From NCBI GenBank assembly GCA_028707535.1, contig JAQWAU010000009.1, positions 1-56,100 on the forward strand: 56,100 nt of DNA, in the 5' to 3' direction. Each line of letters opens with the position of its first letter. Position 1 is the first letter of the stretch. The notes below the pieces were generated by a model that worked only from the letters and a program-made list of their open reading frames with translations, did not search any database and was not told where the DNA came from. Origin of the DNA: Heliobacteriaceae bacterium (GTDB taxonomy: Bacteria > Bacillota > Desulfitobacteriia > Heliobacteriales > Heliobacteriaceae). The translations under genes and the position numbers were made by a program. Below, in pieces: positions 8,572 through 16,793 of the stretch.

Positions 8572-10545
8572 TTGAAGGTGAAAACCAAACCAACCTATTA
8601 TATTACTACCCCAATTTATTATCCCAGCGACAATCTGCACATTGGCCATGCTTACACTACGGTTGCCGCCGACACCATGGCCCGTTATAAAAGGCTTCGG
8701 GGCTATGATGTCCGGTTTTTAACCGGTTCGGATGAGCACGGGCAAAAAATTGAGCGCAAGGCCCGGGCGGAGAATATGGCTCCCTTAGCTTATGTCGACC
8801 CGATCGTGGGTTCGTTCAAGGAGCTTTGGCGGCGGTTGCAGGTGGAGTATGATGATTTCATCCGCACCACCGACGAACGGCACATTAAGAGTGTTCAGGA
8901 GATTTTCCGGAAAATTTATGCCAATGGGGATATTTACCTTTCCCAGTATGAAGGTTGGTATTGTACGCCTTGTGAAGCTTTTTGGCTGGAAAGGCAGTTG
9001 GTTGACGGGGAGAATGGGCAGCGGTGTTGCCCGGATTGCCGGCGACCGGTCGAGTTGGTCAAGGAAGAAAGCTATTTTTTCAAAATGTCCAAATACCAGG
9101 ACCGGCTGCTGGAACATATTGCGGCCAACCCGGACTTCATCCAGCCGGTCAGCCGGCGCAACGAAATGGTCAGTTTTATCAAGCAGGGGTTGGAGGACCT
9201 TTGTGTTTCCCGGACAACGTTTGACTGGGGGATTCCGGTGCCGCTCAATGCCAACCACGTAATTTATGTTTGGTTTGATGCTTTGTCCAACTACATCACC
9301 GCCCTCGGCTATGGGGGGGAAGATGATACCTTATACCGGCGGTACTGGCCGGCAGACCTGCACCTGGTCGGGAAGGATATCGTCCGTTTTCACACGGTGA
9401 TCTGGCCGATTATTCTGATGGCCCTCGGGGAGCCATTGCCCAAACAGGTGTTCGGACATGGTTGGCTATTACTGGAATCCGGCAAGATGTCTAAATCCAA
9501 GGGCAATGTGGTTGACCCGCTGGTTTTGATTGACCGGTACGGGGTAGATGCGGTACGGTATTATCTCCTCCGGGAACTGCCGTCCGGCCAGGATGGTTAT
9601 TATTCGGAAGAATCCCTGGTTACCCGGATCAATACGGATTTGGCCAATGACCTGGGGAATTTATTGCACCGCTCTTTAGCGATGATCGGCAAATTTGGGG
9701 GTGGCCGCTTGCAAAGGCCGGTCCCGGCGGTTGAAGGGCCTTTGGAGCAGGAGGTTCAGGCTTTGGCGGCGCAAACGGTGGCGGAGTTTGGCCGGTTGAT
9801 GGACCGGTTTGAACCGGGTAATGCCCATGGCGCCATCTGGAAGTTGGTTGGCCGCTTGAACAAGTATATCGACGAGCGGGCCCCCTGGGCTTTGGCCAAA
9901 CGGCCGGAAGCCGGGGAGGAATTGAGCGCGGTGCTTTACCACTTGGCCGAAGGGCTCCGGATTATCGCGATCCTGGTGACCCCCGGGATGCTGAACATCG
10001 GGCCACGGATTTTTGGTCAATTAGGGCTGACCGGGCAACCGGATCTGGCAACTTGGGAGGCGACCGCCTGGGGCCGCTTGCCTGACGGTACACAGGTGAA
10101 CCGGGGCGAACCCTTGTTCCCCCGGATTGACCCGGCGGTGTTGGCAGCAGCCGGTCCGGAGGCACCGCTTTGCACCCAAACGGCAAGTGTGGCGGCAGAA
10201 CCGGCATTTCCCCCGGTGGGACCGGAGATTACGCTGGACGATTTTAGCCGGCTGGACTTGCGGGTGGTTGAGGTGGTCGCCGCCAAGAAAGTGCCTAAGG
10301 CCGATAAACTGCTGGAACTGCAGGTAAAACTTGGGGATGAGGTGCGGACGGTGGTGTCCGGGATTGCCCAACACTATACCCCGGAGGAGCTGGTGGGCAA
10401 GCGGGTAGTGCTGGTCGCCAACCTTAAACCCGTAAAGCTGCGGGGGATTTTGTCCCAGGGGATGATCCTGGCCGCTTCCCATGGTGACCAATTGGAAGCC
10501 TTGACGGTTTCGGCCGGGTTGCCGGCGGGGAGTCAGGTGAAATAA
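8572..10545 (+). CDS. metG: Methionyl-tRNA synthetase
   Basis: Charges tRNA-Met; B. subtilis name metS. Class I signatures are intact: HIGH as NLHIGHAYTT and KMSKS as GKMSKSKGNVVDP. Between them is a zinc knob with CTPCEAF and CCPDC. The last ~110 residues form the dimerising tRNA-binding OB domain, with DFSRLDLRVVEVVAAKKVPKA and GILSQGMILAAS. TTG 8572 follows AGGAGGAGG; GTG 8578 is an equally possible start. Length about 657 residues matches the family. It abuts tatD directly, as in Bacillus. No T-box leader was recognised in the short upstream region. Confidence 0.95.
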   Translation: MKVKTKPTYYITTPIYYPSDNLHIGHAYTTVAADTMARYKRLRGYDVRFLTGSDEHGQKIERKARAENMAPLAYVDPIVGSFKELWRRLQVEYDDFIRTTDERHIKSVQEIFRKIYANGDIYLSQYEGWYCTPCEAFWLERQLVDGENGQRCCPDCRRPVELVKEESYFFKMSKYQDRLLEHIAANPDFIQPVSRRNEMVSFIKQGLEDLCVSRTTFDWGIPVPLNANHVIYVWFDALSNYITALGYGGEDDTLYRRYWPADLHLVGKDIVRFHTVIWPIILMALGEPLPKQVFGHGWLLLESGKMSKSKGNVVDPLVLIDRYGVDAVRYYLLRELPSGQDGYYSEESLVTRINTDLANDLGNLLHRSLAMIGKFGGGRLQRPVPAVEGPLEQEVQALAAQTVAEFGRLMDRFEPGNAHGAIWKLVGRLNKYIDERAPWALAKRPEAGEELSAVLYHLAEGLRIIAILVTPGMLNIGPRIFGQLGLTGQPDLATWEATAWGRLPDGTQVNRGEPLFPRIDPAVLAAAGPEAPLCTQTASVAAEPAFPPVGPEITLDDFSRLDLRVVEVVAAKKVPKADKLLELQVKLGDEVRTVVSGIAQHYTPEELVGKRVVLVANLKPVKLRGILSQGMILAASHGDQLEALTVSAGLPAGSQVK

Positions 10546-11340
10546 ATGCGGCTGTTTGATACCCATGCCCACCTGGATGACGGGCAGTTCCGGGAGGACC
10601 GGGACCAGGTGGTTCAGCAGGCCCGGACTGCGGGCGTAGAACTGATCGTCAACGTCGGTTGTGACCTTGTTTCTTCCCGGCAGTCGATTGCCCTGGCCAC
10701 CGCTTATCCGTTTATCTACGCGGCGGTGGGGATTCACCCGCACGATGCGGCCAACATGGGTTCCGGGGATTGGGCGGTTTTGGCGGAAATGGCCGGCCAT
10801 CCGCGGGTGGTGGCCATCGGCGAAATTGGGCTTGATTTTTACCGGGACCGCTCTCCCCGACCGGCACAGCAGGAGGTGTTTTCCAAACAACTTGCCTTGG
10901 CCCGCCGGCTCAAAAAACCGGTGATTATTCACGACCGGGATGCCCACGGGGAAGTGATGGATATCCTCAAACGCCAGGCCGGCGGTCTTACCGGGGTTTT
11001 GCACTGTTTTTCCGGCAGTTGGGAAATGGCTCAGTTTTGCCTGCGGCTCGGTTTTTATATTTCCATTGCCGGGCCGGTAACCTACCTCAACTCCCGGCAG
11101 TTACCGGAAATTGCGCGAAAGGTGCCGCGTGACCGGCTCCTGATTGAAACTGATTGTCCTTACCTCACCCCCCATCCTTGGCGGGGGAAGCGGAACGACC
11201 CGTCTTTTGTCCGGTTGGTGGCGGAAAAGGTGGCTGCCGTGCGCGGGGAGGACCCGGCAGAACTGGCGTGGCAAACCTTGGTCAATGGTTGTACGCTTTT
11301 TGGCATTCCTGTGCCGGGGTACGACCCCACGACAATTTAG
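10546..11340 (+). CDS. tatD: TatD-family metal-dependent deoxyribonuclease
   Basis: TIM-barrel hydrolase of the TatD/YabD family, with 3'-5' DNase activity in characterised members. Metal ligands visible: DTHAHLDD at the N-terminus, GEIGLDFYRD, IIHDRDAHGE, GVLHCFSGS and LLIETDCPYLTPHP. At 264 residues it is the usual length. The ATG directly follows the metS stop, so translation is coupled. The operon ends at the terminator at 11375. Confidence 0.94.
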   Translation: MRLFDTHAHLDDGQFREDRDQVVQQARTAGVELIVNVGCDLVSSRQSIALATAYPFIYAAVGIHPHDAANMGSGDWAVLAEMAGHPRVVAIGEIGLDFYRDRSPRPAQQEVFSKQLALARRLKKPVIIHDRDAHGEVMDILKRQAGGLTGVLHCFSGSWEMAQFCLRLGFYISIAGPVTYLNSRQLPEIARKVPRDRLLIETDCPYLTPHPWRGKRNDPSFVRLVAEKVAAVRGEDPAELAWQTLVNGCTLFGIPVPGYDPTTI

Positions 11341-11374
11341 ACACAATTCACTTAGCGGCCAGATGTGGTCTGAG

Positions 11375-11403
11375 ACCCCCAAAAGCGGGGGTTCTTTTTT
11401 TTT
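11375..11403 (+). terminator. Terminator of the metS-tatD operon
   Basis: GC-rich stem ACCCCC/GGGGGT around a short loop, followed by a run of T residues (11394-11403). Confidence 0.88.
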
Positions 11404-11467
11404 AACGGGCACATAAACATGGAACCGGGCTTGTTCCAGCAAGGAACAAAGCTAAAGGAGGGTTTAT

Positions 11468-12541
11468 GTGTCTCAAGTAAAACCGGGGATGGTGTTTGTC
11501 CTCAGTTTCGTTCTGTCCTTGGGCTTTTTTTTACATATTGTTAATTTAACCCCGGTGACTTTGGTTACCGGTGGAGAGGCGACAACGTGTTACACTGCAG
11601 CCGGGACGGTAGGGGAGTTCTTGCACCGGCGGGGGATTGCCTGGGAACGGGGAGACTTGGTGACTCCGGACCTGAAAGCCCTGATTTCACCCGGTTTACG
11701 GGTGACGTTTACGCAAGCGGAATGCCTGGACTTGACGGAAATGGGGAAAGTCCACCGCTTGCGGTTGGTTGAGGAACCTACCCTGGCCAAGATCCGGGAA
11801 TGGGGGATTGAGGTGGATCCTGCCGACCGCTTGGAATTTGTCTCCCCGGGGCCGGTGCCGCGCTGGCATTTGGTGCGGGTGCGGACCGGGGTGGAAACGC
11901 GGGAGGAACCGGTAGCTTACGGGCGCCAGGAATTGACTGACCGGACTTTGCCGGTCGGAAACAAATTGCTCTTGGCGTCAGGGGCGGCCGGCCGCCGTCT
12001 GGTTACCGAGGTGGTTACCTGGGAAGATGGCCGGGAAGTTGAACGCCGGTTTTTAACCGCGAACCTGGTGGAAAAACCCCGGGACGAACTAGTGGTTTGT
12101 GGCCTGGAACCACCGGCCCCGCCTACCGGGCGTTACCTGGTCGCCTCCCGGGGTGGGTCAAGGGTGACACGGGATCAGGCGGTCAGGTCGCCAGAAAATG
12201 ATTTGGCCGGGGTCAGCCAGGTGAGGACGAATTTAACCAACCGGCCGCAAGACCGCCCGGCGATGGGGCGGGTAGCAAAACAATGGAAAATGGAGGCAAC
12301 CGCATACACCCATACGGGAAACCGGACGGCGAGCGGCTTATGGCCCCGGGTGGGTTTAATTGCGGTTGACCCCCGGGTAATTCCGCTGGGCAGTCATTTG
12401 TACGTAGAAGGTTATGGGTTGGCCGTGGCTGCCGATACCGGCGGCGTAATTAAAGGGCAGATTGTGGATGTTTTTTTCGACACGGCGCAAGAATGTTTTC
12501 AATGGGGCAGGCAGCACCGGACGGTTTATCTTCTGGAATAA
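11468..12541 (+). CDS. 3D-domain cell-wall protein (YabE-like), copy 1
   Basis: Secreted or membrane-anchored wall protein. An N-terminal hydrophobic segment (about residues 7-28) acts as signal or anchor. It is followed by a DUF348-like repeat (TTCYTAAGTVGEFLHRRGI), a G5-like region around residues 135-200 and a C-terminal 3D domain: MEATAYTHTGNRTASG, VDPRVIPLGSHLYVEGYG, AADTGG and QIVDVFFD, including the three aspartates that name the domain. Such domains resemble the catalytic part of MltA-type transglycosylases and Rpf/YabE proteins. GTG start after AAAGGAGGG. The next gene is a diverged paralogue. Wall remodelling during spore germination or growth is the likely role. Confidence 0.88.
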   Translation: MSQVKPGMVFVLSFVLSLGFFLHIVNLTPVTLVTGGEATTCYTAAGTVGEFLHRRGIAWERGDLVTPDLKALISPGLRVTFTQAECLDLTEMGKVHRLRLVEEPTLAKIREWGIEVDPADRLEFVSPGPVPRWHLVRVRTGVETREEPVAYGRQELTDRTLPVGNKLLLASGAAGRRLVTEVVTWEDGREVERRFLTANLVEKPRDELVVCGLEPPAPPTGRYLVASRGGSRVTRDQAVRSPENDLAGVSQVRTNLTNRPQDRPAMGRVAKQWKMEATAYTHTGNRTASGLWPRVGLIAVDPRVIPLGSHLYVEGYGLAVAADTGGVIKGQIVDVFFDTAQECFQWGRQHRTVYLLE

Positions 12542-12606
12542 GCGGCGCGGGGTTAAAAAATCCCTGGTTATGCCGGCCGGCTGAATAAAAACGGCACCCA
12601 ATGTCG

Positions 12607-12636
12607 AGAAAAAATGGAAGATAACCCCATTTTTCT
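12607..12636. terminator. Hairpin between the two 3D-domain genes
   Basis: Ten-base stem with one bulged A (12607-12617 with 12627-12636) in which the 3' arm itself contains five Ts. A weak terminator is possible, since the next gene has its own promoter just downstream. Confidence 0.4.
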
Positions 12637-12648
12637 ACATGCTTGGCT

Positions 12649-12677
12649 TTGACAACCCCTTGGCCCTCGGTTAAAAT
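12649..12677 (+). promoter_or_regulatory. Strong sigma-A promoter for second 3D-domain gene
   Basis: TTGACA (12649-12654), 17-base spacer, TAAAAT (12672-12677). This is near consensus. A start near 12684 gives about a 75-base leader to the ATG at 12759 and argues against the in-frame GTG at 12693. Confidence 0.82.
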
Positions 12678-12758
12678 GAAAAATACTCGGGGGTGGATGC
12701 AAAAGTTGCCACAGCAGTTAATCCCTGGCGCGGGACGAAGGCAAAAGGGGGTTGGGCC

Positions 12759-13805
12759 ATGGCGGACGGCATCATCGGTGGAATTAACTTAAGAAAAAAG
12801 GCTACTCCGCTCCGGCGGGGGCGCCGGTTGGCGGAGTCAAACAAAAAGCAGTCTTTGCTTAAAGTCTATTTGGCCGGGTTATGTATCACGGGGTTATTGT
12901 TGACTGGTTTTGGTACATATAAGTGGTTGCAAAAAGCGGTTATGCTCGATGTTGACGGCACGCAAATTCCCATGCATACTTTTCAAAAAACCGTAGGAGA
13001 CCTGTTGGCGGAAGCAGGGGTTGAGCTAGGGGAAAAGGATCTGGTCGTGCCGGCGACAGATGCTGCTTTGGAGGATGGGTTGGTCGTCCAGGTGATCCGG
13101 GCATTTCCTTTGGAAATTCAAGTTGATGGTCAGACCTTGATGTTGCTGACGACCCCGATTCCGGTAAGTGAGGCTTTGGCCACAGTAGGGGTTGCTTTGG
13201 CACCACTTGACCGGGTCGAACCGGGATTGGCGGATTTGGCGGACAAGCCTGGCCAGATCCGGGTAGTCCGGGTACAGCAGGCAGAGGTTACTGAGGAGCA
13301 GGAGGTGCCCTACCGGGTGGAGCAGCGTTCGGATACCACCTTGGAAAGAGGGCTGCGACGCATCGTCAGCCGGGGCCGGGAAGGGCTGGAGCGGCATACG
13401 ATGAAGGTTACATATGAAGACGGGGTGGCGGTTAACCGGGAGTTGCTGGCCCAGGAGGTTTTGCGGCCACCGGTGAGCCAGGTGGTGGCGATGGGGACTA
13501 TCGATCAGGTATCCCGGGGCAGTTTGAATTTTCGCTTTAGGGAAGCAAAGCACATGGTGGCAACCGCCTACACCCACACCGGCCGCAATACAGCTTCCGG
13601 GGTTTACCCGGGAGTGGGGATGGTTGCCGTGGATACGAGGGTGATTCCGATGGGTTCGCGCCTTTATGTCGAGGGATACGGGTATGCTACCGCGGCGGAC
13701 CGGGGCCGGGCGATTGTCGGGGACCGGGTTGACGTGTTTATGGAGACCGAAGGTGAAGCAAAACGCTGGGGAGTAAAAACGGTGAAGGTGTACATTCTAG
13801 AGTGA
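12759..13805 (+). CDS. G5/3D-domain cell-wall protein (YabE-like), copy 2
   Basis: Close to B. subtilis YabE in layout. A basic N-terminus and one membrane segment (about residues 38-58) precede two ubiquitin-like DUF348 repeats (GTQIPMHTFQKTVGDLLAEA and IQVDGQTLMLLTTPIPVSEAL), a G5 domain (EVTEEQEVPYRVEQRSD) and a C-terminal 3D domain with TAYTHTGRNTASG, VDTRVIPMGSRLYVEGYG and RVDVFME. The third-block Asp of copy 1 (AADTGG) is AADRGR here, as in many YabE proteins. ATG 12759 has AAGGGGG eight bases upstream. The gene precedes rnmV, as yabE does in Bacillus. Confidence 0.9.
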   Translation: MADGIIGGINLRKKATPLRRGRRLAESNKKQSLLKVYLAGLCITGLLLTGFGTYKWLQKAVMLDVDGTQIPMHTFQKTVGDLLAEAGVELGEKDLVVPATDAALEDGLVVQVIRAFPLEIQVDGQTLMLLTTPIPVSEALATVGVALAPLDRVEPGLADLADKPGQIRVVRVQQAEVTEEQEVPYRVEQRSDTTLERGLRRIVSRGREGLERHTMKVTYEDGVAVNRELLAQEVLRPPVSQVVAMGTIDQVSRGSLNFRFREAKHMVATAYTHTGRNTASGVYPGVGMVAVDTRVIPMGSRLYVEGYGYATAADRGRAIVGDRVDVFMETEGEAKRWGVKTVKVYILE

Positions 13806-13830
13806 ATAGCCCTTTACGGGCGGATACAGG

Positions 13831-13856
13831 GGACCGGCTCCGGCGGGTCCTTTTTT
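13831..13856 (+). terminator. Terminator of second 3D-domain gene
   Basis: Stem GGACC/GGTCC extended inward (13831-13850), followed directly by six Ts. Confidence 0.82.
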
Positions 13857-13920
13857 CGATTCCGGGTGATTTGACGGCAGGCCAGGTGGCCTTTATTATA
13901 AAATAAGTTCGATTAAGAAG

Positions 13921-14505
13921 GTGAGTAAACTGACCAAAGAGCGGATCCGGGAAGTTATCGTTGTGGAAGGCCGGGATGATCTCTTAGCGGTCAAGCGGGC
14001 AGTTGACGCCGAGGTGATCGTTACCCGGGGACTGGGGCTCGGTCCCCGTACTTTACGGGTAATTGCGGCGGCACAGCAACGGTGTGGGGTGATCGTTTTA
14101 ACCGACCCGGATGGTCCCGGGGAGCGGATCCGCCGCCAGGTGGCGGTGGCTGTGCCGGGAGTGAAGCATGCTTTTTTGCCGGTGCGGGCGGCACAGGCCA
14201 AAGGGGACATTGGGGTAGAAAACGCTTCGGTGACAGCGATTCGCGAGGCGTTAGCCCTGGTCCGCACGGTGGCTGACCGGGAAGGGGAGTTTACCCGGGC
14301 GGATCTGCGGGCTTGGGGACTCGATGGGGTTCCCGGGGCCGGCCGGCGACGGGCGGTGGCCGGTGAGACCTTAGGGATCGGGCGGGTAAATGCCAAACAA
14401 TTTCTCTGCCGGTTAAATCATTTTGGCCTCGGCTTGGCCGAAATCGAGGCGGCGCTCCGGCAAACTGGTGAGGTTGGGCCGGAGGGAGCGGGCGATGCAC
14501 GGTGA
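13921..14505 (+). CDS. rnmV: Ribonuclease M5
   Basis: Toprim-domain endonuclease that matures 5S rRNA. The N-terminal Toprim signature is clear: REVIVVEGRDDLLAV with the catalytic Glu, and VLTDPDGPGERIRR with the DxD metal site; AKGDIGVENAS is the family-specific loop. Length 194 residues is usual. The GTG at 13921 has AAGAAGG directly before it, so the ribosome site is poorly spaced and the exact start is uncertain. The last 11 bases overlap ksgA, matching the conserved rnmV-ksgA pair. Confidence 0.93.
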   Translation: MSKLTKERIREVIVVEGRDDLLAVKRAVDAEVIVTRGLGLGPRTLRVIAAAQQRCGVIVLTDPDGPGERIRRQVAVAVPGVKHAFLPVRAAQAKGDIGVENASVTAIREALALVRTVADREGEFTRADLRAWGLDGVPGAGRRRAVAGETLGIGRVNAKQFLCRLNHFGLGLAEIEAALRQTGEVGPEGAGDAR

Positions 14506-15367
14506 AATGAGTAGGCTCCTGGCCCAATATGGGCTTAAGGCCAAGAAGGGGCTGGGACAAAACTTCTTGACCGATCCGGTTTATTTACAGCGGATTGTGG
14601 CCGCCGCTACCTTGGCTCCCGGGGATGTGGTGGTGGAGATTGGTCCCGGGACGGCCAATTTGACCCGGGAACTGGGGAAAGTTGTCGGGCCGGGGGGTAA
14701 AGTGATTGCGGTGGAACTTGACACCGCTTTGCAGCCCTTGTTGACCGACCTGAGCCGGGAATATCCGCAGGTTGAGGTAGTCTGGCAAGATGCTTTGCAG
14801 GTCGACTACACCGCTTTGACCCGGCCGTATCGCGGGGAGGGCAAGTTTACCTTAGTGGCCAATTTGCCTTATTACATTGCCACACCTTTGGTTATGTACC
14901 TCCTCACCGGCGGTTTCCCGGTTTCCCACTTGGTAGTCATGGTGCAAAAGGAAGTCGCCGACCGGATGGTGGCCGGGGCAGGGGGCAAGGCTTATGGGGT
15001 GTTGTCGGTGGCCGTGCAGTATTACGCCTTACCCATTTTGGTTACCCGGGTACCACCGGGCGCTTTTTTGCCCCGGCCGAAGGTTGATTCGGCGGTGGTC
15101 AGGCTTGATCTCCGGATCCGGCCGGCGGTCACGGTTGCGGATGAAGCTTTTTTTTTCCGGGTTGTCCGGGCAGCATTTAATCAGCGGCGAAAAACGTTGC
15201 TCAATGCCCTGGCGGGTTTAAGACCAGCCTGGCCCAAGGCGGAATTAGGCCGCAAACTTGACCAGGCCGGCATTGACCCCCGGCGCCGGGGGGAAACATT
15301 AAACTTAGAAGAATTTGCCCGGGTGGTGGCGGTGTTTGCTCCCGGTGTGCCGCAAGATATCAGGTGA
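14495..15367 (+). CDS. rsmA: 16S rRNA dimethyladenosine transferase
   Basis: KsgA/RsmA dimethylates two adjacent adenosines in helix 45 of 16S rRNA. Motifs: KKGLGQNFLTDP near the start, VVEIGPGTANLTREL (SAM-binding motif I), VANLPYYIATPL (NLPYY catalytic motif IV), GAFLPRPKVDSAVV and AFNQRRKTLLNAL. ATG 14495 follows GGAGGGAG at good spacing and gives 290 residues. It overlaps the end of rnmV by 11 bases, so the pair is translationally coupled. Confidence 0.95.
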   Translation: MHGEMSRLLAQYGLKAKKGLGQNFLTDPVYLQRIVAAATLAPGDVVVEIGPGTANLTRELGKVVGPGGKVIAVELDTALQPLLTDLSREYPQVEVVWQDALQVDYTALTRPYRGEGKFTLVANLPYYIATPLVMYLLTGGFPVSHLVVMVQKEVADRMVAGAGGKAYGVLSVAVQYYALPILVTRVPPGAFLPRPKVDSAVVRLDLRIRPAVTVADEAFFFRVVRAAFNQRRKTLLNALAGLRPAWPKAELGRKLDQAGIDPRRRGETLNLEEFARVVAVFAPGVPQDIR

Positions 15368-15382
15368 AAAGGGGGTATTAAA

Positions 15383-15847
15383 ATGCGCCGGTTTGTTTTG
15401 TATACCCCGGAACAGGTGCCGGCTGCCGACCGGCAGGCCTGGCTGGATGCCGGCTTTGTTGCGGCCGGGGTGAAGGAAAAGGTGGATGTGGTGTATTGGC
15501 CGGAATGTCCGGACCAGGGGGAATTTGCCGCCGTGCTGGCCGGTTTATTCCCCAGGATTTATGTGGTAGCCGGCAGCCGGGCGCCGTCCCTGCCGGCCGG
15601 ATTGGCCGCCGACTACGTTCAGCAGGTGTTTACGGGGGAAGGCCTTTGTTTTTACTTGGGGCGGTGGATTGATCCGGTGGTGGCGGTTCCGGTCTGGGAT
15701 GGTTACCGGGATGAGGCGAAGGTTTTACCCCGGCCGGTCCAAGTGAAAGCGGTGGCCGATGTTGTTTGGCGGGCCTTGCTGGCGGATGTTTTTCAGGAAA
15801 CAGCGGACTGGTGTGGCCATATGTCTTCGGTGGTCGGCCCGATGTGA
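15383..15847 (+). CDS. Conserved-looking protein of unknown function
   Basis: A 154-residue ORF 15 bases after ksgA with AGGGGG before its ATG. It starts MRRFVLYTPEQVPAADRQAW and contains DVVYWPECPDQ, FPRIYVVAGS and RWIDPVVAVPVW, an alternating alpha/beta pattern without a signal peptide or membrane helix. Codon use matches the core genes, so it is probably real. I do not recognise the family. Its stop lies one base from the stop of the convergent LigD-polymerase gene, with no visible terminator between them. In Bacillus this place is held by yabG and veg. Confidence 0.6.
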   Translation: MRRFVLYTPEQVPAADRQAWLDAGFVAAGVKEKVDVVYWPECPDQGEFAAVLAGLFPRIYVVAGSRAPSLPAGLAADYVQQVFTGEGLCFYLGRWIDPVVAVPVWDGYRDEAKVLPRPVQVKAVADVVWRALLADVFQETADWCGHMSSVVGPM

Positions 15848-15848
15848 A

Positions 15849-16793
15849 CTACCCGGCCGGTTCTATGCGTAATACGGCGGTTAAGTCGTTTTCGGTCGTG
15901 AGTACCGGTTGGAACAAGTCACCGGTTCGGGCGAGCCGGTCCGGGATATTTTTGAGGTGAAAATCTTCCGGTCGCAAGGCCGGGGTTACTTCCGGCCAGG
16001 CCAGCGGGGTTGAAACCGGGGCTCCTTTTAGCGGGCGGGGACTGTAAACCCCGACCAAGGTTTTGCCGAACCCGATTTGCCAGCAATCCAGGTACAAGCG
16101 CCGGCCCCGGGCCCGGAGCGGACGGGCCAGGGTAACCCGGGAATCTACCCGGGCCACAAATTGGGCGATGGTTACCGCACAGCGGCGGACGGTTGCATAA
16201 TCATAACCGGGTTTAAGCGGGACAAAAATATGCAGGCCGGTACTCCCCGATGTTTTCGGATACCCGGTGAGGCCGAAGGATGCCAGGGCCTCTTTCAGCA
16301 GGAGCGCTACACCGACCACGGTTGTAAACGGCTGGCTGGGGTGGGGGTCGAGGTCAAAAACCAGGTACCGGGGAGTGTCCAAGGAGCCGGCCCGGGAAAG
16401 CCACGGGTGGATTTCGATTACCCCCAGGTTGATCAAATAGAGCAAATCGGCCAGGTCCTCCACCCGGCAGTAGGCAATGGTTCTGTTTTCCGTGCTGCTG
16501 GGAACCGGCGTAACGGGCAGCCAGGCCGGCCGGAAATCCGGGGCGTTTTTTTGGTAAAAATGTTTGCCCGTAATGCCGTCGGGGTAGCGGACCAACACCA
16601 GCGGGTGGCCTTTAAGGTGGGGTAAAAGGTATGGGGCGATGGTGGCGTAATAAGCTAACAGGTCCCTTTTGGTGTAACCATCTTGCGGCCAGTAGATTTT
16701 TGCCGGATTAGTCAGTTGGAGTTCTTTCGGGCCGATGGTGATCCGGACGGGGTGATTAAGACCGGGTGCCGGAGACGCATTTCCGGGGTCCAT
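15849..16793 (-). CDS. ligD: LigD-type primase-polymerase domain protein (NHEJ)
   Basis: Stand-alone polymerase domain of bacterial LigD, which fills or extends broken ends and can add ribonucleotides. Seen: KIYWPQDGYTKRDLLAYY, then HFYQKNAP, YLVFDLDPHP with the catalytic Asp pair (about residues 147 and 149), YPKTSGSTGLHIFVPL with the conserved His, and RPLRARGRRLYLDCWQ. The ATG at 16793 gives 314 residues; an in-frame start at 16892 would add unrelated Pro/Gly-rich sequence and is less likely. It overlaps the upstream ligase gene by 82 bases in another frame. Third gene of a Ku-ligase-polymerase operon. No LigD nuclease (PE) domain was found. Confidence 0.9.
   Translation of the reverse strand: MDPGNASPAPGLNHPVRITIGPKELQLTNPAKIYWPQDGYTKRDLLAYYATIAPYLLPHLKGHPLVLVRYPDGITGKHFYQKNAPDFRPAWLPVTPVPSSTENRTIAYCRVEDLADLLYLINLGVIEIHPWLSRAGSLDTPRYLVFDLDPHPSQPFTTVVGVALLLKEALASFGLTGYPKTSGSTGLHIFVPLKPGYDYATVRRCAVTIAQFVARVDSRVTLARPLRARGRRLYLDCWQIGFGKTLVGVYSPRPLKGAPVSTPLAWPEVTPALRPEDFHLKNIPDRLARTGDLFQPVLTTENDLTAVLRIEPAG

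Noticed and set aside
12693-12758. GTG at 12693 as the start of the second 3D-domain protein
   Set aside because: It is only about nine bases after the predicted transcription start and adds unconserved residues; ATG 12759 has a good ribosome site.
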